Source: Verrucomicrobiota bacterium (lineage in GTDB: Bacteria > Verrucomicrobiota > Verrucomicrobiia > Limisphaerales > UBA9464). From it: 54,534 nucleotides of DNA. The position numbers were made by a program, and so were the translations under genes. Below are positions 16,497 to 23,355 of the stretch, in pieces. The stretch spans positions 1-54,534 of the forward strand of contig CANIZL010000038.1 in the NCBI GenBank assembly GCA_947471985.1. The letters are read 5' to 3'. Numbering within the stretch: the stretch's first letter is position 1; each line of letters starts with the position of its first letter. A model generated the notes under the pieces. The model was not told the origin of the DNA. It saw only the letters and a list, made by a program, of their open reading frames with translations, and searched no databases.

Positions 16497-17411
16497 ATGC
16501 CGAAGGGTTTGTGGGAAAGAGTTGCTGCGCGTTGCGCGGGTGTGGGCCGGCGATGGCGGGCGAGAATTCTCCTGCTGGTCGCAGGTTGTTTTAGCGCTTT
16601 GCCGATTGCGTGCGCGCCGGCGGCGGCGAAGCCGACGGCCGGGGTCGTTCGGCAGTTGGACCACATTTTGATCGCTTCCAGCGACGCCAAGGAGCTGTTC
16701 TTCCTTTTGTCGGAGACGTTCCAATTCCCGGTGGCGTGGCCGATGACGGACTATGGCAACTTCGCCAGCGGTGGGGTGGCGGTAGGGAACGTGAATCTGG
16801 AGATCGTCAAAGACACCGGGAGGGCCGGGGCCGCGGGGAGGGTGAAGTCTCGTTGGGCGGGGTTTGCGCTCGAACCGGAGCCGCTGCGGACCAGCGTGCC
16901 GGAACTGGACGCGCGGGGTATCCGACACGGTACTCCGGCGCCGTTCAAGTCGGGTTTGTTTACCACACGTTGGACGACGGTCGGTTTGCCGGAGGTGTCG
17001 GGGGATGCTTCGGAGGTCTTTTTGTGCGAGTTCGCCGAGGACGTGGCCCCGCGGCGCCGGCTTTTGCGGGAGCAATTGCAGGCGCGGGGCGGGGGACCGT
17101 TGGCGGTGCAGTCGGTCCGGGAGATTGTGTGCGGTGCCCGGGAGGTGACGGGAATGCGCTCGCGCTGGGCGAAGTTGCTGAATCCGATCCCGGCGTCCGG
17201 ACCGGGGTTTTGGTCGATCGGAGCGGGTCCGGGGATCCGCGTCATCGAAGCGGAAAGTGAGGGAATCCAGGGGTTGGTGATTCAGGTGAAGTCTTTGGAA
17301 CCGGCGCGTCGTTATCTTCAGGAGCGCGGGCTTCTGGAGGGCGGGCAGACGAACTCGATCACGTTGGGTGGGCCGCTTTTGGAGGGGTTGGGTATTCGGC
17401 TGGTTGAGTAG
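16497..17411 (+). CDS. Exported VOC/glyoxalase-like domain protein
   Basis: This protein of about 304 aa is counted from the ATG at 16497; the frame is open further upstream to a TTG at 16434 and an ATG at 16470, and no start has a clear ribosome-binding site. The N-terminus has two Arg (GRRWRARILLLVAG) before a hydrophobic stretch ending ACAPAAA, so a signal peptide is likely. The mature part opens with LDHILIASSDAKELFFLLS and continues GNFASGGVAVGNVNLEIV, typical of the first beta-alpha-beta module of the vicinal-oxygen-chelate fold. A second half (GIQGLVIQVKSLEPARRYL) repeats the pattern. One His in LDHI and one Glu in NLEIV fit metal-ligand positions of the family, but the substrate is unknown. 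It lies between two copies of the composite repeat. Confidence 0.7.
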   Translation: MPKGLWERVAARCAGVGRRWRARILLLVAGCFSALPIACAPAAAKPTAGVVRQLDHILIASSDAKELFFLLSETFQFPVAWPMTDYGNFASGGVAVGNVNLEIVKDTGRAGAAGRVKSRWAGFALEPEPLRTSVPELDARGIRHGTPAPFKSGLFTTRWTTVGLPEVSGDASEVFLCEFAEDVAPRRRLLREQLQARGGGPLAVQSVREIVCGAREVTGMRSRWAKLLNPIPASGPGFWSIGAGPGIRVIEAESEGIQGLVIQVKSLEPARRYLQERGLLEGGQTNSITLGGPLLEGLGIRLVE

Positions 17412-17455
17412 GTGTTGAAGACTCCGTAGGGGGCGGGGGACGCAAATTGCGGCGC

Positions 17456-17699
17456 GGAAGGGAACTTCGGGTGCGTTCTTGGTTCGTCGTTCGTCGTTCG
17501 TCGTTCGTCGTTCGTCGTTCGTCGTTCGTCGTTCGTCGTTCGTGGCTTATCGCTCCCCGGTGGGGCGCGGGGAATTTGGTGCCGCTACCCAGCGCGATGG
17601 GCTGGGCTGACGAATGACGCAGCTTTGGCGCTGAGGAACTGGTGGCAGAAGCGTATTGCGCCAGAGACGGACTCGCCGACTAGAAAGTCAGCGGTACCG
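17456..17699. repeat. Composite hairpin-rich extragenic repeat, unit II (with expanded 7-mer tract)
   Basis: It has the same order as unit I: leader GGAACTTCGGGTGCG, a 7-mer tract, hairpin 1 (CGCTCCCC GGT GGGGCGCG), hairpin 2 (CCCAGC...GGGCTGGG, slightly eroded on the 5' arm), spacer AGCTTTGGCGCTG, then a 32-bp motif copy at 17668-17699. It differs from units I and III mainly in the 7-mer tract, where two GGTTCTT copies are replaced by a long GTTCGTC array. Confidence 0.75.
17482..17544. repeat. 7-bp tandem repeat, GTTCGTC x 8 plus one imperfect copy
   Basis: Eight uninterrupted copies of GTTCGTC run from 17482 to 17537, and a ninth reads GTTCGTG. At the equivalent place, repeat units I and III carry only two copies of a related 7-mer (GGTTCTT). 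This is the expected form of a slippage-prone, variable-number locus. It lies between genes, so a coding effect is not expected. Confidence 0.95.
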
Positions 17700-17875
17700 C
17701 GGGGGGGCGCCTTCGGCGCAGATCCGCGATCTGGTGCCCAAGGGCGGGGGAACGGGGGGCAGAAAGGTTGCGCGCCGGAGGCGGACTCGCCGACTAAAAA
17801 GTCAGCGGTACCGAGGGGGGGCGCCTCCGGCGCCAAAGCGAGGCGGGCTTGCCGACTTGAAAGTCAGCGGTGCCC
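17668..17875. repeat. Three clustered copies of the 32-bp extragenic motif (copies c, d, e)
   Basis: Copies occupy 17668-17699, 17782-17813 and 17844-17875, all in the same orientation, with start-to-start distances of 114 and 62 bp. Copies c and d are followed by a run of G and then a GCGCC...GGCGC inverted pair (GCGCCTTCGGCGC or GCGCCTCCGGCGC); copy e is followed by a G run only. Copy e is the most diverged (CGGGCTTGCCGACTTGAAAG). The cluster lies just beyond the stop codon of the secreted protein at 17914-19410. Confidence 0.8.
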
Positions 17876-17913
17876 GGGGGGGCGTGATTTGCCCCCCGGG
17901 CGGCGGTGATGGG

Positions 17914-19410
17914 TCAGTTGATTTCGAGCTGGCTCGTCAACACCGTGTTGGTGTTCTTGTCGCGCAGTCCTTTCCATTGCACGCGCATCCCGACCTTTAC
18001 GTAGCTGTCCACCACGTGGCGGACGCCCTTGGAGGTGTTCACCGTGATCGAGGTGTGGGCATCCCAGATCAGTCGCTTGGATCCGACCAGCACGTATCCG
18101 TCGCCGATCGCGGAGATCAGGCCTTTGCTCTCGTCCTTGATCGTGTAGCTGGTGGCCACCGGCGGCGGAGGCGGCGAATTAATATTGAGGCTGGCGCTGG
18201 CGGCAGTGGAACGGCCAAGGGCATCGGTCACCACGATCGATACGGTCGCGGGACCCGCGACGGAGGGCGTGCCCGTGACGGTCACGCCATCGGAAACCAG
18301 ACCGGCCGGCAGGCCGGTGACGTCGACCAGATACGGGGCCACGCCACCGCTGATGGTCACATTGAGCGGAGCCGTGTAACCGACACCGACGGTTCCATCC
18401 GGGAGATTCAAGGCCGAGGCCACCAACGGCAAGGGCGCGGGCTTCACGGTCAGGGAGGTCAACACCAGGCCCTGCGAGGTCACGATACCGGTATAATCGA
18501 CCAGAAGTCCGGTCTTATACCAATTCACCAGTCCACCGAGGAAGGTGGTATTGCCGGGATTCAGATTGGTCGTCCAGAGATGGTCGAGCAGGTTCAAACC
18601 GCCGTTGATGACGATGAATCCCGGATTACGGGCCACGTACGCGGTGATGACGGCGTTGCTGCCGGAGACCGTTTCCACCACCACCGGCGGCGCGTTGTCG
18701 ATGACTTCGAAGGCATTGTCACCCACGCTCGCGTCATTGGCGATCACGCCGCCTTGCAGAATCGGCTGGCCACCATAATAGGCGCCGTAGGGCAGGTAGC
18801 CCACGACCGCGCCGCTGGCATCGAGGACGGGCTCACCCGAGGTGGTCCGGTCGTGAACCGCCGGAACGACCCAACCGGTTACACCTTGCGGGTACGATTG
18901 ATTTGAGACGTCTGAGAGCAGCAACGTGTATTTCGCACCGACCGTCAGGGCAATTCCCGCGGCGCCGAAATCGGCCTCGACGTAGCCGCTGAACGGGGCG
19001 GTCAAAGTCTGGATATTGGAATAAAGGACCGGGCCCCCTGAACCTTCGCCGACCAGCAGATCCAGCCGCACGGAGACGGAGGGCGCGACGGCATAGGGAT
19101 AGGAACCCACGGCGATCTGGCCGGGATAGACGGTGGCGAGCCAGGCGGTGAAGGAGTCTTCATCGGACAGGTAGATTCCGCCGCGCACGTCGGAGGCCGT
19201 GGCGGTGAAGCTCTGGCCAATCGGCGCATGATTGAAATCGTGGCCGGACGAGGAGGTGGGTGGAAACGACAGATCCGTGGTGGCGGCGGTGGCGGTGGCG
19301 GCACCGCAGAGCAGGGCCGAGGCCCAGGCCGTCAGTCGCTGGAACGCCGAGCCGCCCGGATGCGCACGGCGGTGGTCGATGTCGGGGGACGTGGATTGGG
19401 GGGGATTCAT
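17914..19410 (-). CDS. Secreted protein with Ig-like (He_PIG-type) and C-terminal beta domain
   Basis: This protein is 498 aa from the ATG at 19410 (MNPPQSTSPD). A GTG nine codons upstream is also in frame; the ATG is preferred. The signal sequence is around residues 25-45 (LTAWASALLCGAATATAA). The region of about 55-220 resembles a choice-of-anchor or DUF-type beta sandwich. It is followed by a short 'VITAYVARNPGFIVINGGLNLLDHLW' section and a putative Ig fold with the sequence LPDGTVGVGYTAPLNV...LPAGL, the hallmark of He_PIG domains. After a PPPPP linker a C-terminal domain (about 420-498) resembles DUF5666-like beta modules (GDGYVLVGSKRLIWDAHTSI). Function is unknown. It is flanked on both sides by the extragenic repeats. 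Confidence 0.7.
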   Translation of the reverse strand: MNPPQSTSPDIDHRRAHPGGSAFQRLTAWASALLCGAATATAATTDLSFPPTSSSGHDFNHAPIGQSFTATASDVRGGIYLSDEDSFTAWLATVYPGQIAVGSYPYAVAPSVSVRLDLLVGEGSGGPVLYSNIQTLTAPFSGYVEADFGAAGIALTVGAKYTLLLSDVSNQSYPQGVTGWVVPAVHDRTTSGEPVLDASGAVVGYLPYGAYYGGQPILQGGVIANDASVGDNAFEVIDNAPPVVVETVSGSNAVITAYVARNPGFIVINGGLNLLDHLWTTNLNPGNTTFLGGLVNWYKTGLLVDYTGIVTSQGLVLTSLTVKPAPLPLVASALNLPDGTVGVGYTAPLNVTISGGVAPYLVDVTGLPAGLVSDGVTVTGTPSVAGPATVSIVVTDALGRSTAASASLNINSPPPPPVATSYTIKDESKGLISAIGDGYVLVGSKRLIWDAHTSITVNTSKGVRHVVDSYVKVGMRVQWKGLRDKNTNTVLTSQLEIN

Positions 19411-19544
19411 AGTGTGTGTACGATTTCTGTCGGTCACATGTGTTGTCTACGCGTCGATCATGAATCCACGGTGAATCGCCGATGAAAAAGTGTTCATAAT
19501 TCGGGAGAGCCGGGGGGTGTTTTGCGAAAAGTTAAGCGGCAAAG

Positions 19545-19749
19545 GGGGCGTTTAGGTTCTTGGTTCTTGGTTTATCGCTCCCCGTTGGGGCGCGGAGGAT
19601 TGGGGGGCCGAAACCCAGCCCGCTGGGCTGGGCTGGGGAATGGGGGCGGGTGGCAGACCCGCGATCCGGTGCGCAGGGCGCTGGGGGAACGGGGACGGCC
19701 CGTTTCGGGGTTGGGGACGGACTCGCCGACTAGAAAGTCAGCGGTATCG
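19545..19749. repeat. Composite hairpin-rich extragenic repeat, unit III
   Basis: The 7-mer pair GGTTCTT x2 is followed by hairpin 1 (CGCTCCCC GTT GGGGCGCG), hairpin 2 (CCCAGCC CGCTG GGCTGGG) and a 32-bp motif copy at 19718-19749 that ends GGTATCG instead of GGTACCG. The unit fills most of the 374-bp gap between the secreted protein (start 19410) and the end of the cytochrome-WD40 gene (19785). Confidence 0.75.
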
Positions 19750-19784
19750 GGGGGCGGCGGGACGCGGCCTCGCGATGCGGTCCG

Positions 19785-21146
19785 CTATTTGGCGGAAGCC
19801 GCTGCCACGATTGGGACGGGGACGAACTGGGCGACTCTTTGTTCCTTGGCCCAGTCGAAGATCCGGACCGTGCCTTCGTAGCCGGCGGTGGCGAGGCGCG
19901 TGCCGTCGGGGCTGAAACTCAAGCCGAAGACCAGTCCGGCATGACCGCGCAACGTGGCTTTGCGCTGCGACGTGGCGACTTCGTGAATCCGCACTTCGCC
20001 CGCCGGACTGCCAGTGGCGGCCAGCCATTTTCCGTCCGCACTGAACGCCACGGCGGTGATTCCCTGATCGAAATGTTCGAACTCGCGCACGGCGTTCGGA
20101 TCCGCATTGGGATCGATATTATCCGCCTTCGCCACCGCGCGATACAGTCGCGGGCGCACCTCGGAGCCAAAGAGCACCCACTCTTCCCGCGGATGCCGGG
20201 CCAGGCACTGAATCGGCTCGGAATCGCGATTGAGGATGTCCAGGAGGGCGCCGGTGGTGGCGTCGATCAGTTTCAGGGATTTGTCCCGGCTGCCGGAAAC
20301 GATCTGCTGCCCGTTTTTGACGAAGACGGCGCCGAAAACCCAATCGCTGTGCTGATCGAACTTCACCAATTCCCGGCCGTCTTCGACCCGCAGCACGCGG
20401 GCGGTTTTGTCCGCGCAGCCAAACGCGACGCGGGTGCCATCGGGCGACCAATGGACGCCATAGACGGAATCAAAAGCAACCCGGTAGGTATGCTGCGCGC
20501 GGGCCGTGGCAGTGTCCCAGATTTGGATTTCGCCAAAGACTCCGGGCGCGCCCGCGGCGACCGCGAGTTGATGACCATTCGGGGAGTACTCGAAGGCTTC
20601 GATGCGCGGAGCGGCACCGACCAAGCGCGCAGTGATCTGCTGATTCGTGGACGACAACAGGAGCACCTCATGGAATCCAGCCACGGCCAACGTCTGGCCA
20701 TCGGGCGCGTAGGCCAGGGTGGTAATGACCGGCGCGGCGGAGTAGGTGGGGGGCGATTGAACCTCGGTGGCGACGGCCGGGGAATCATCCGGGGCACCGC
20801 CACGGATCCAACGTTCGATCCGCGCACATTCCGCGGCAGAAAGCGGATCCCCATTCTTGGGCATCGTAGCGTCGGCTCCCTGAATGCTCTCCAGCAGGTG
20901 GCTTTCCGCGGGTTTGCCCGGGACCAGGACGGAGCCGTGTTTGCCGCCTTTCATCACGCCGGCATACGTGGACAGGTCGAGTCCGCCCTTCTGTTTGCCG
21001 GGATGATGACAGCCGAGGCAGGATTGGGTGAAGATCGGAGCGATCTCCCGGACATACGAGACAGGCCCATCCGCGCGGGCGAGGACGGTCCCGCAGTGGG
21101 CCACAAGCGCCAGGCTGGCCACGGCATGCCGAACCCAGCGGCTCAT
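19785..21146 (-). CDS. Planctomycete-type cytochrome c fused to WD40 repeats (copy 1)
   Basis: This 453-aa protein has a short signal peptide (1-26) and a heme-binding CxxCH at C43-x-x-C46-H47 (SCLGCHHPG). The PSCyt1-type module includes KGGLDLSTYAGVMKGGKHGS and the distal MPKNGDPLSAAE. From about residue 140 to the end lie six or seven WD40-like blades, with cores such as FSPDGTRLATAGYEGTVRIFDW. These proteins are exported and thought to be periplasmic. Whether the heme carries electrons and what the propeller binds is not known. The ATG overlaps the stop of the preceding PPC gene by 4 bp (ATGA), so the two are translationally coupled. It is a clear paralogue of the product of 26237-27592. 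Confidence 0.9.
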   Translation of the reverse strand: MSRWVRHAVASLALVAHCGTVLARADGPVSYVREIAPIFTQSCLGCHHPGKQKGGLDLSTYAGVMKGGKHGSVLVPGKPAESHLLESIQGADATMPKNGDPLSAAECARIERWIRGGAPDDSPAVATEVQSPPTYSAAPVITTLAYAPDGQTLAVAGFHEVLLLSSTNQQITARLVGAAPRIEAFEYSPNGHQLAVAAGAPGVFGEIQIWDTATARAQHTYRVAFDSVYGVHWSPDGTRVAFGCADKTARVLRVEDGRELVKFDQHSDWVFGAVFVKNGQQIVSGSRDKSLKLIDATTGALLDILNRDSEPIQCLARHPREEWVLFGSEVRPRLYRAVAKADNIDPNADPNAVREFEHFDQGITAVAFSADGKWLAATGSPAGEVRIHEVATSQRKATLRGHAGLVFGLSFSPDGTRLATAGYEGTVRIFDWAKEQRVAQFVPVPIVAAASAK

Positions 21147-21973
21147 GGCGCGTCGCTCACCTGCAGCAGGTAGGCGTGGGTCTTGGATGGCTTTTCGTTG
21201 ACCGAGGTCAGGGCGAGGAAACAGGGACCATCGGCAGTGAACTTGTAGCTCAACAGCGCATCGCGGCCGGTATCGCTATCGTCGTTCGAGCCCAACACGG
21301 CGCCTTCCGCGCTATACAGCGTCAGGGAACTGTCCAAGGTCGAACCCAAGCGGCTGGCGATTACCTCCGCCCGCAGGGTGTGGCCGGCTTTCCCGGAAAT
21401 TCGAAAGACATCCACATCGACGCCCTCGCCCAACAAGCCGCGCACCGTGCAGCTCGACGGCAACGTTTGGGCCTGTTTGAAACCATCGTTGGGTTCCACT
21501 TCGTCCACCACGAGGGACGCCGACAGGATGACCAAAGGCAGGGGTTTGCTTTCGCCGTCGGGGGAAACTGCCACGACCGCGCTGTTCGTGCCGCTGGGGG
21601 CCTCGGCCGGCAGGAAGAATTGAATTTCCACCTGTTGATCCCCGGCTTTCGCCGCGGAGGAACCTTCCGGGACCTTGGCGTCCTCGGACTTCAGGATCTG
21701 GATTTCGGGCGACGGCGTCAGCCCAGTCAGGCGCAGGGATTTGGTGGTCTTCACCCGCTGTCCCCGGAGGACGAGCCGATTGGTTTTTCCCGGCACGAGG
21801 GCGAGGGGCAAGGGCAGGAGCAGGACGGGCGGTTCGGGCTTCTTTTCCTTGTCCTTGTCCGGGGCGTCGGCGGCGGACGCCAGGGACGGCACGACTGCGA
21901 GCACTCCGAGGAGCAGCGCGTGGAACAACCGCGACCCGGCCGGGCGGCGGAGTAATTTCAACGAGGGGCGCAC
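21143..21973 (-). CDS. Secreted PPC (pre-peptidase C-terminal) domain protein
   Basis: The frame is open from 22138 but overlaps the DUF1501 gene until 21987, so the GTG at 21973 is the best start (276 aa); an ATG at 22021 would overlap by 35 bp. A signal peptide follows (GSRLFHALLLGVLAVVPSLASA), then a Lys-rich linker, a beta-rich region, and at about 175-276 a PPC domain with the typical EVEPNDGFKQAQ, DVDVFRISGKAGHTLRAEV and LGSNDDSDTGRDALLSYKF elements. It is coupled to the downstream cytochrome-WD40 gene by an ATGA overlap. The larger PPC protein at 27607-30042 stands in the same position before the second cytochrome-WD40 gene, so the pair seems to act together. Confidence 0.85.
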   Translation of the reverse strand: MRPSLKLLRRPAGSRLFHALLLGVLAVVPSLASAADAPDKDKEKKPEPPVLLLPLPLALVPGKTNRLVLRGQRVKTTKSLRLTGLTPSPEIQILKSEDAKVPEGSSAAKAGDQQVEIQFFLPAEAPSGTNSAVVAVSPDGESKPLPLVILSASLVVDEVEPNDGFKQAQTLPSSCTVRGLLGEGVDVDVFRISGKAGHTLRAEVIASRLGSTLDSSLTLYSAEGAVLGSNDDSDTGRDALLSYKFTADGPCFLALTSVNEKPSKTHAYLLQVSDAP

Positions 21974-21986
21974 CGGGGAGGGAATC

Positions 21987-23339
21987 CTAGGAGTACAGCT
22001 CGTGAATGAGACTGCCCTCATCCAAGATGTGGACGGGCCGACCCTCGGGCGTGGTGAGCAGTTTGCGCGGATCAATGCCCAGAGCCTGGTACACCGTGAA
22101 GCAGACATCGGCGGGCCGCACCGGGCGTTCGGTGACAAACGCGCCGTCCTTGTCGGTGGCCCCGAGCACGTGTCCGCCGCGCACCCCGGCGCCGGCGAAC
22201 AACAGCGAACCGGCGCGGCCCCAATGATCGCGACCCGCGTCCTTGTTGACCTTTGGCGTGCGCCCGAATTCGCCCATGACCACGACGAGGGTGTCCTTCA
22301 ACGAGCCGCGGTCCTTCAGATCCTGGAGGAGCGCGCTGAGTCCCTGATCGAATTCCGGGAGCTTTTTATCGAGATTTTCGAAGATCTTGGCGTGATGATC
22401 CCAGCCGCCGTAGTTGACGGTGGTGAAGCGGACGCCCGCCTCGACCAGGCGCCGGGCGAGCAGGCAGCTCTGACCGAATTCCGTGCGACCGTACGTGTCG
22501 CGGAGCTTTTCCGGCTCGCTGTCGATGGCGAAGGCTCGTTGGGCATCGGGCGAAAGGATCATCTCGGCCGCCTTCTGGGAGAACTCGTCGTAGGTGGCGA
22601 TCTGGTCGTTGGCCTTGATGTGGCTGGAGAGCGTGTCGACGGCCTGCAACAGGGAGCGACGTCGCTCGAGCACGGCCGGCGTCACGGCGGCGGGACAGAC
22701 CAGGTCGCGCACCTTCCAATTTTTGTCGTTGGCGTTCCCGGCCTTGAAACTCTCAAACCGACCGCCGAGCCACGCGCTCTTGCCCAGTTCCCAGGTGAAG
22801 CTGGGATTTTTCGGCGCGGCCACGTAGGGCGGCACCTTGCCGGTAAAACCCGTCTCGTGGGCCACGATGGCGCCCATCGACGGATGATCGCCAAAGGGGG
22901 AGCCGAATTTGCCGGAGAGGACCCAGTTGGTGGCGGTTTCGTGGTGATCGTTTTCGTGGGTGCCGGAGCGCACGAGGCAAACCTGGTCCATACATTTCGC
23001 CATCCTGGGCAGGAGTTCGCCCACGTGGAGACCGGGAATGTTGCTCGGAATGCCGTGGTATTTGCCGCGGATTTCCGCGATCGCATCGGGCTTCAGATCA
23101 AACGTGTCGTGGTGGGAGAGTCCGCCGCCGAGATAGATCAGCAGCACGGATTTGGCGCGGGGACTCACCGCGGCGTCGGCGGAAGCCCCCGCGGATGCGC
23201 CGGCGGCGGCCTTTTCCCACGACAACAAATGGCCGAGCGAAAGCCCCAGGGGCGCGAGCGCGCCCACGCGCACGAAGTCGCGGCGCGAAACACCGTTGCA
23301 CAACTGCGATCGGCGGGAGGACAGGGAGATATCGAGCAT
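21987..23339 (-). CDS. DUF1501 family protein with Tat signal
   Basis: This 450-aa protein carries a twin-arginine signal (SRRDFVRVGALAPLGLSLG, about residues 18-37), so it is exported folded. The body is the DUF1501 alkaline-phosphatase/sulfatase-like fold: LLIYLGGGLSHHDTFDLKPDA, a middle GTHENDHHETATNW, VNYGGWDHHAKIFENLD, and GEFGRTPKVNKDAGRDHWG. The His/Asp clusters probably bind metal. GAAAGG stands 7 bp before the ATG. It follows the DUF1549/DUF1553 gene by 16 bp; this two-gene pair is a standing association in Planctomycetes and Verrucomicrobia. The substrate is unknown. Confidence 0.9.
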   Translation of the reverse strand: MLDISLSSRRSQLCNGVSRRDFVRVGALAPLGLSLGHLLSWEKAAAGASAGASADAAVSPRAKSVLLIYLGGGLSHHDTFDLKPDAIAEIRGKYHGIPSNIPGLHVGELLPRMAKCMDQVCLVRSGTHENDHHETATNWVLSGKFGSPFGDHPSMGAIVAHETGFTGKVPPYVAAPKNPSFTWELGKSAWLGGRFESFKAGNANDKNWKVRDLVCPAAVTPAVLERRRSLLQAVDTLSSHIKANDQIATYDEFSQKAAEMILSPDAQRAFAIDSEPEKLRDTYGRTEFGQSCLLARRLVEAGVRFTTVNYGGWDHHAKIFENLDKKLPEFDQGLSALLQDLKDRGSLKDTLVVVMGEFGRTPKVNKDAGRDHWGRAGSLLFAGAGVRGGHVLGATDKDGAFVTERPVRPADVCFTVYQALGIDPRKLLTTPEGRPVHILDEGSLIHELYS

Positions 23340-23355
23340 GGCGGGCCTTTCGGGG

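Noticed and set aside
17585-18906. Short ORFs with LGTADFLVGES-type or RYRGGAP-type sequence
   Set aside because: They are translations of the 32-bp extragenic motif copies; the same peptide appears wherever the repeat does, so it is not a gene family.
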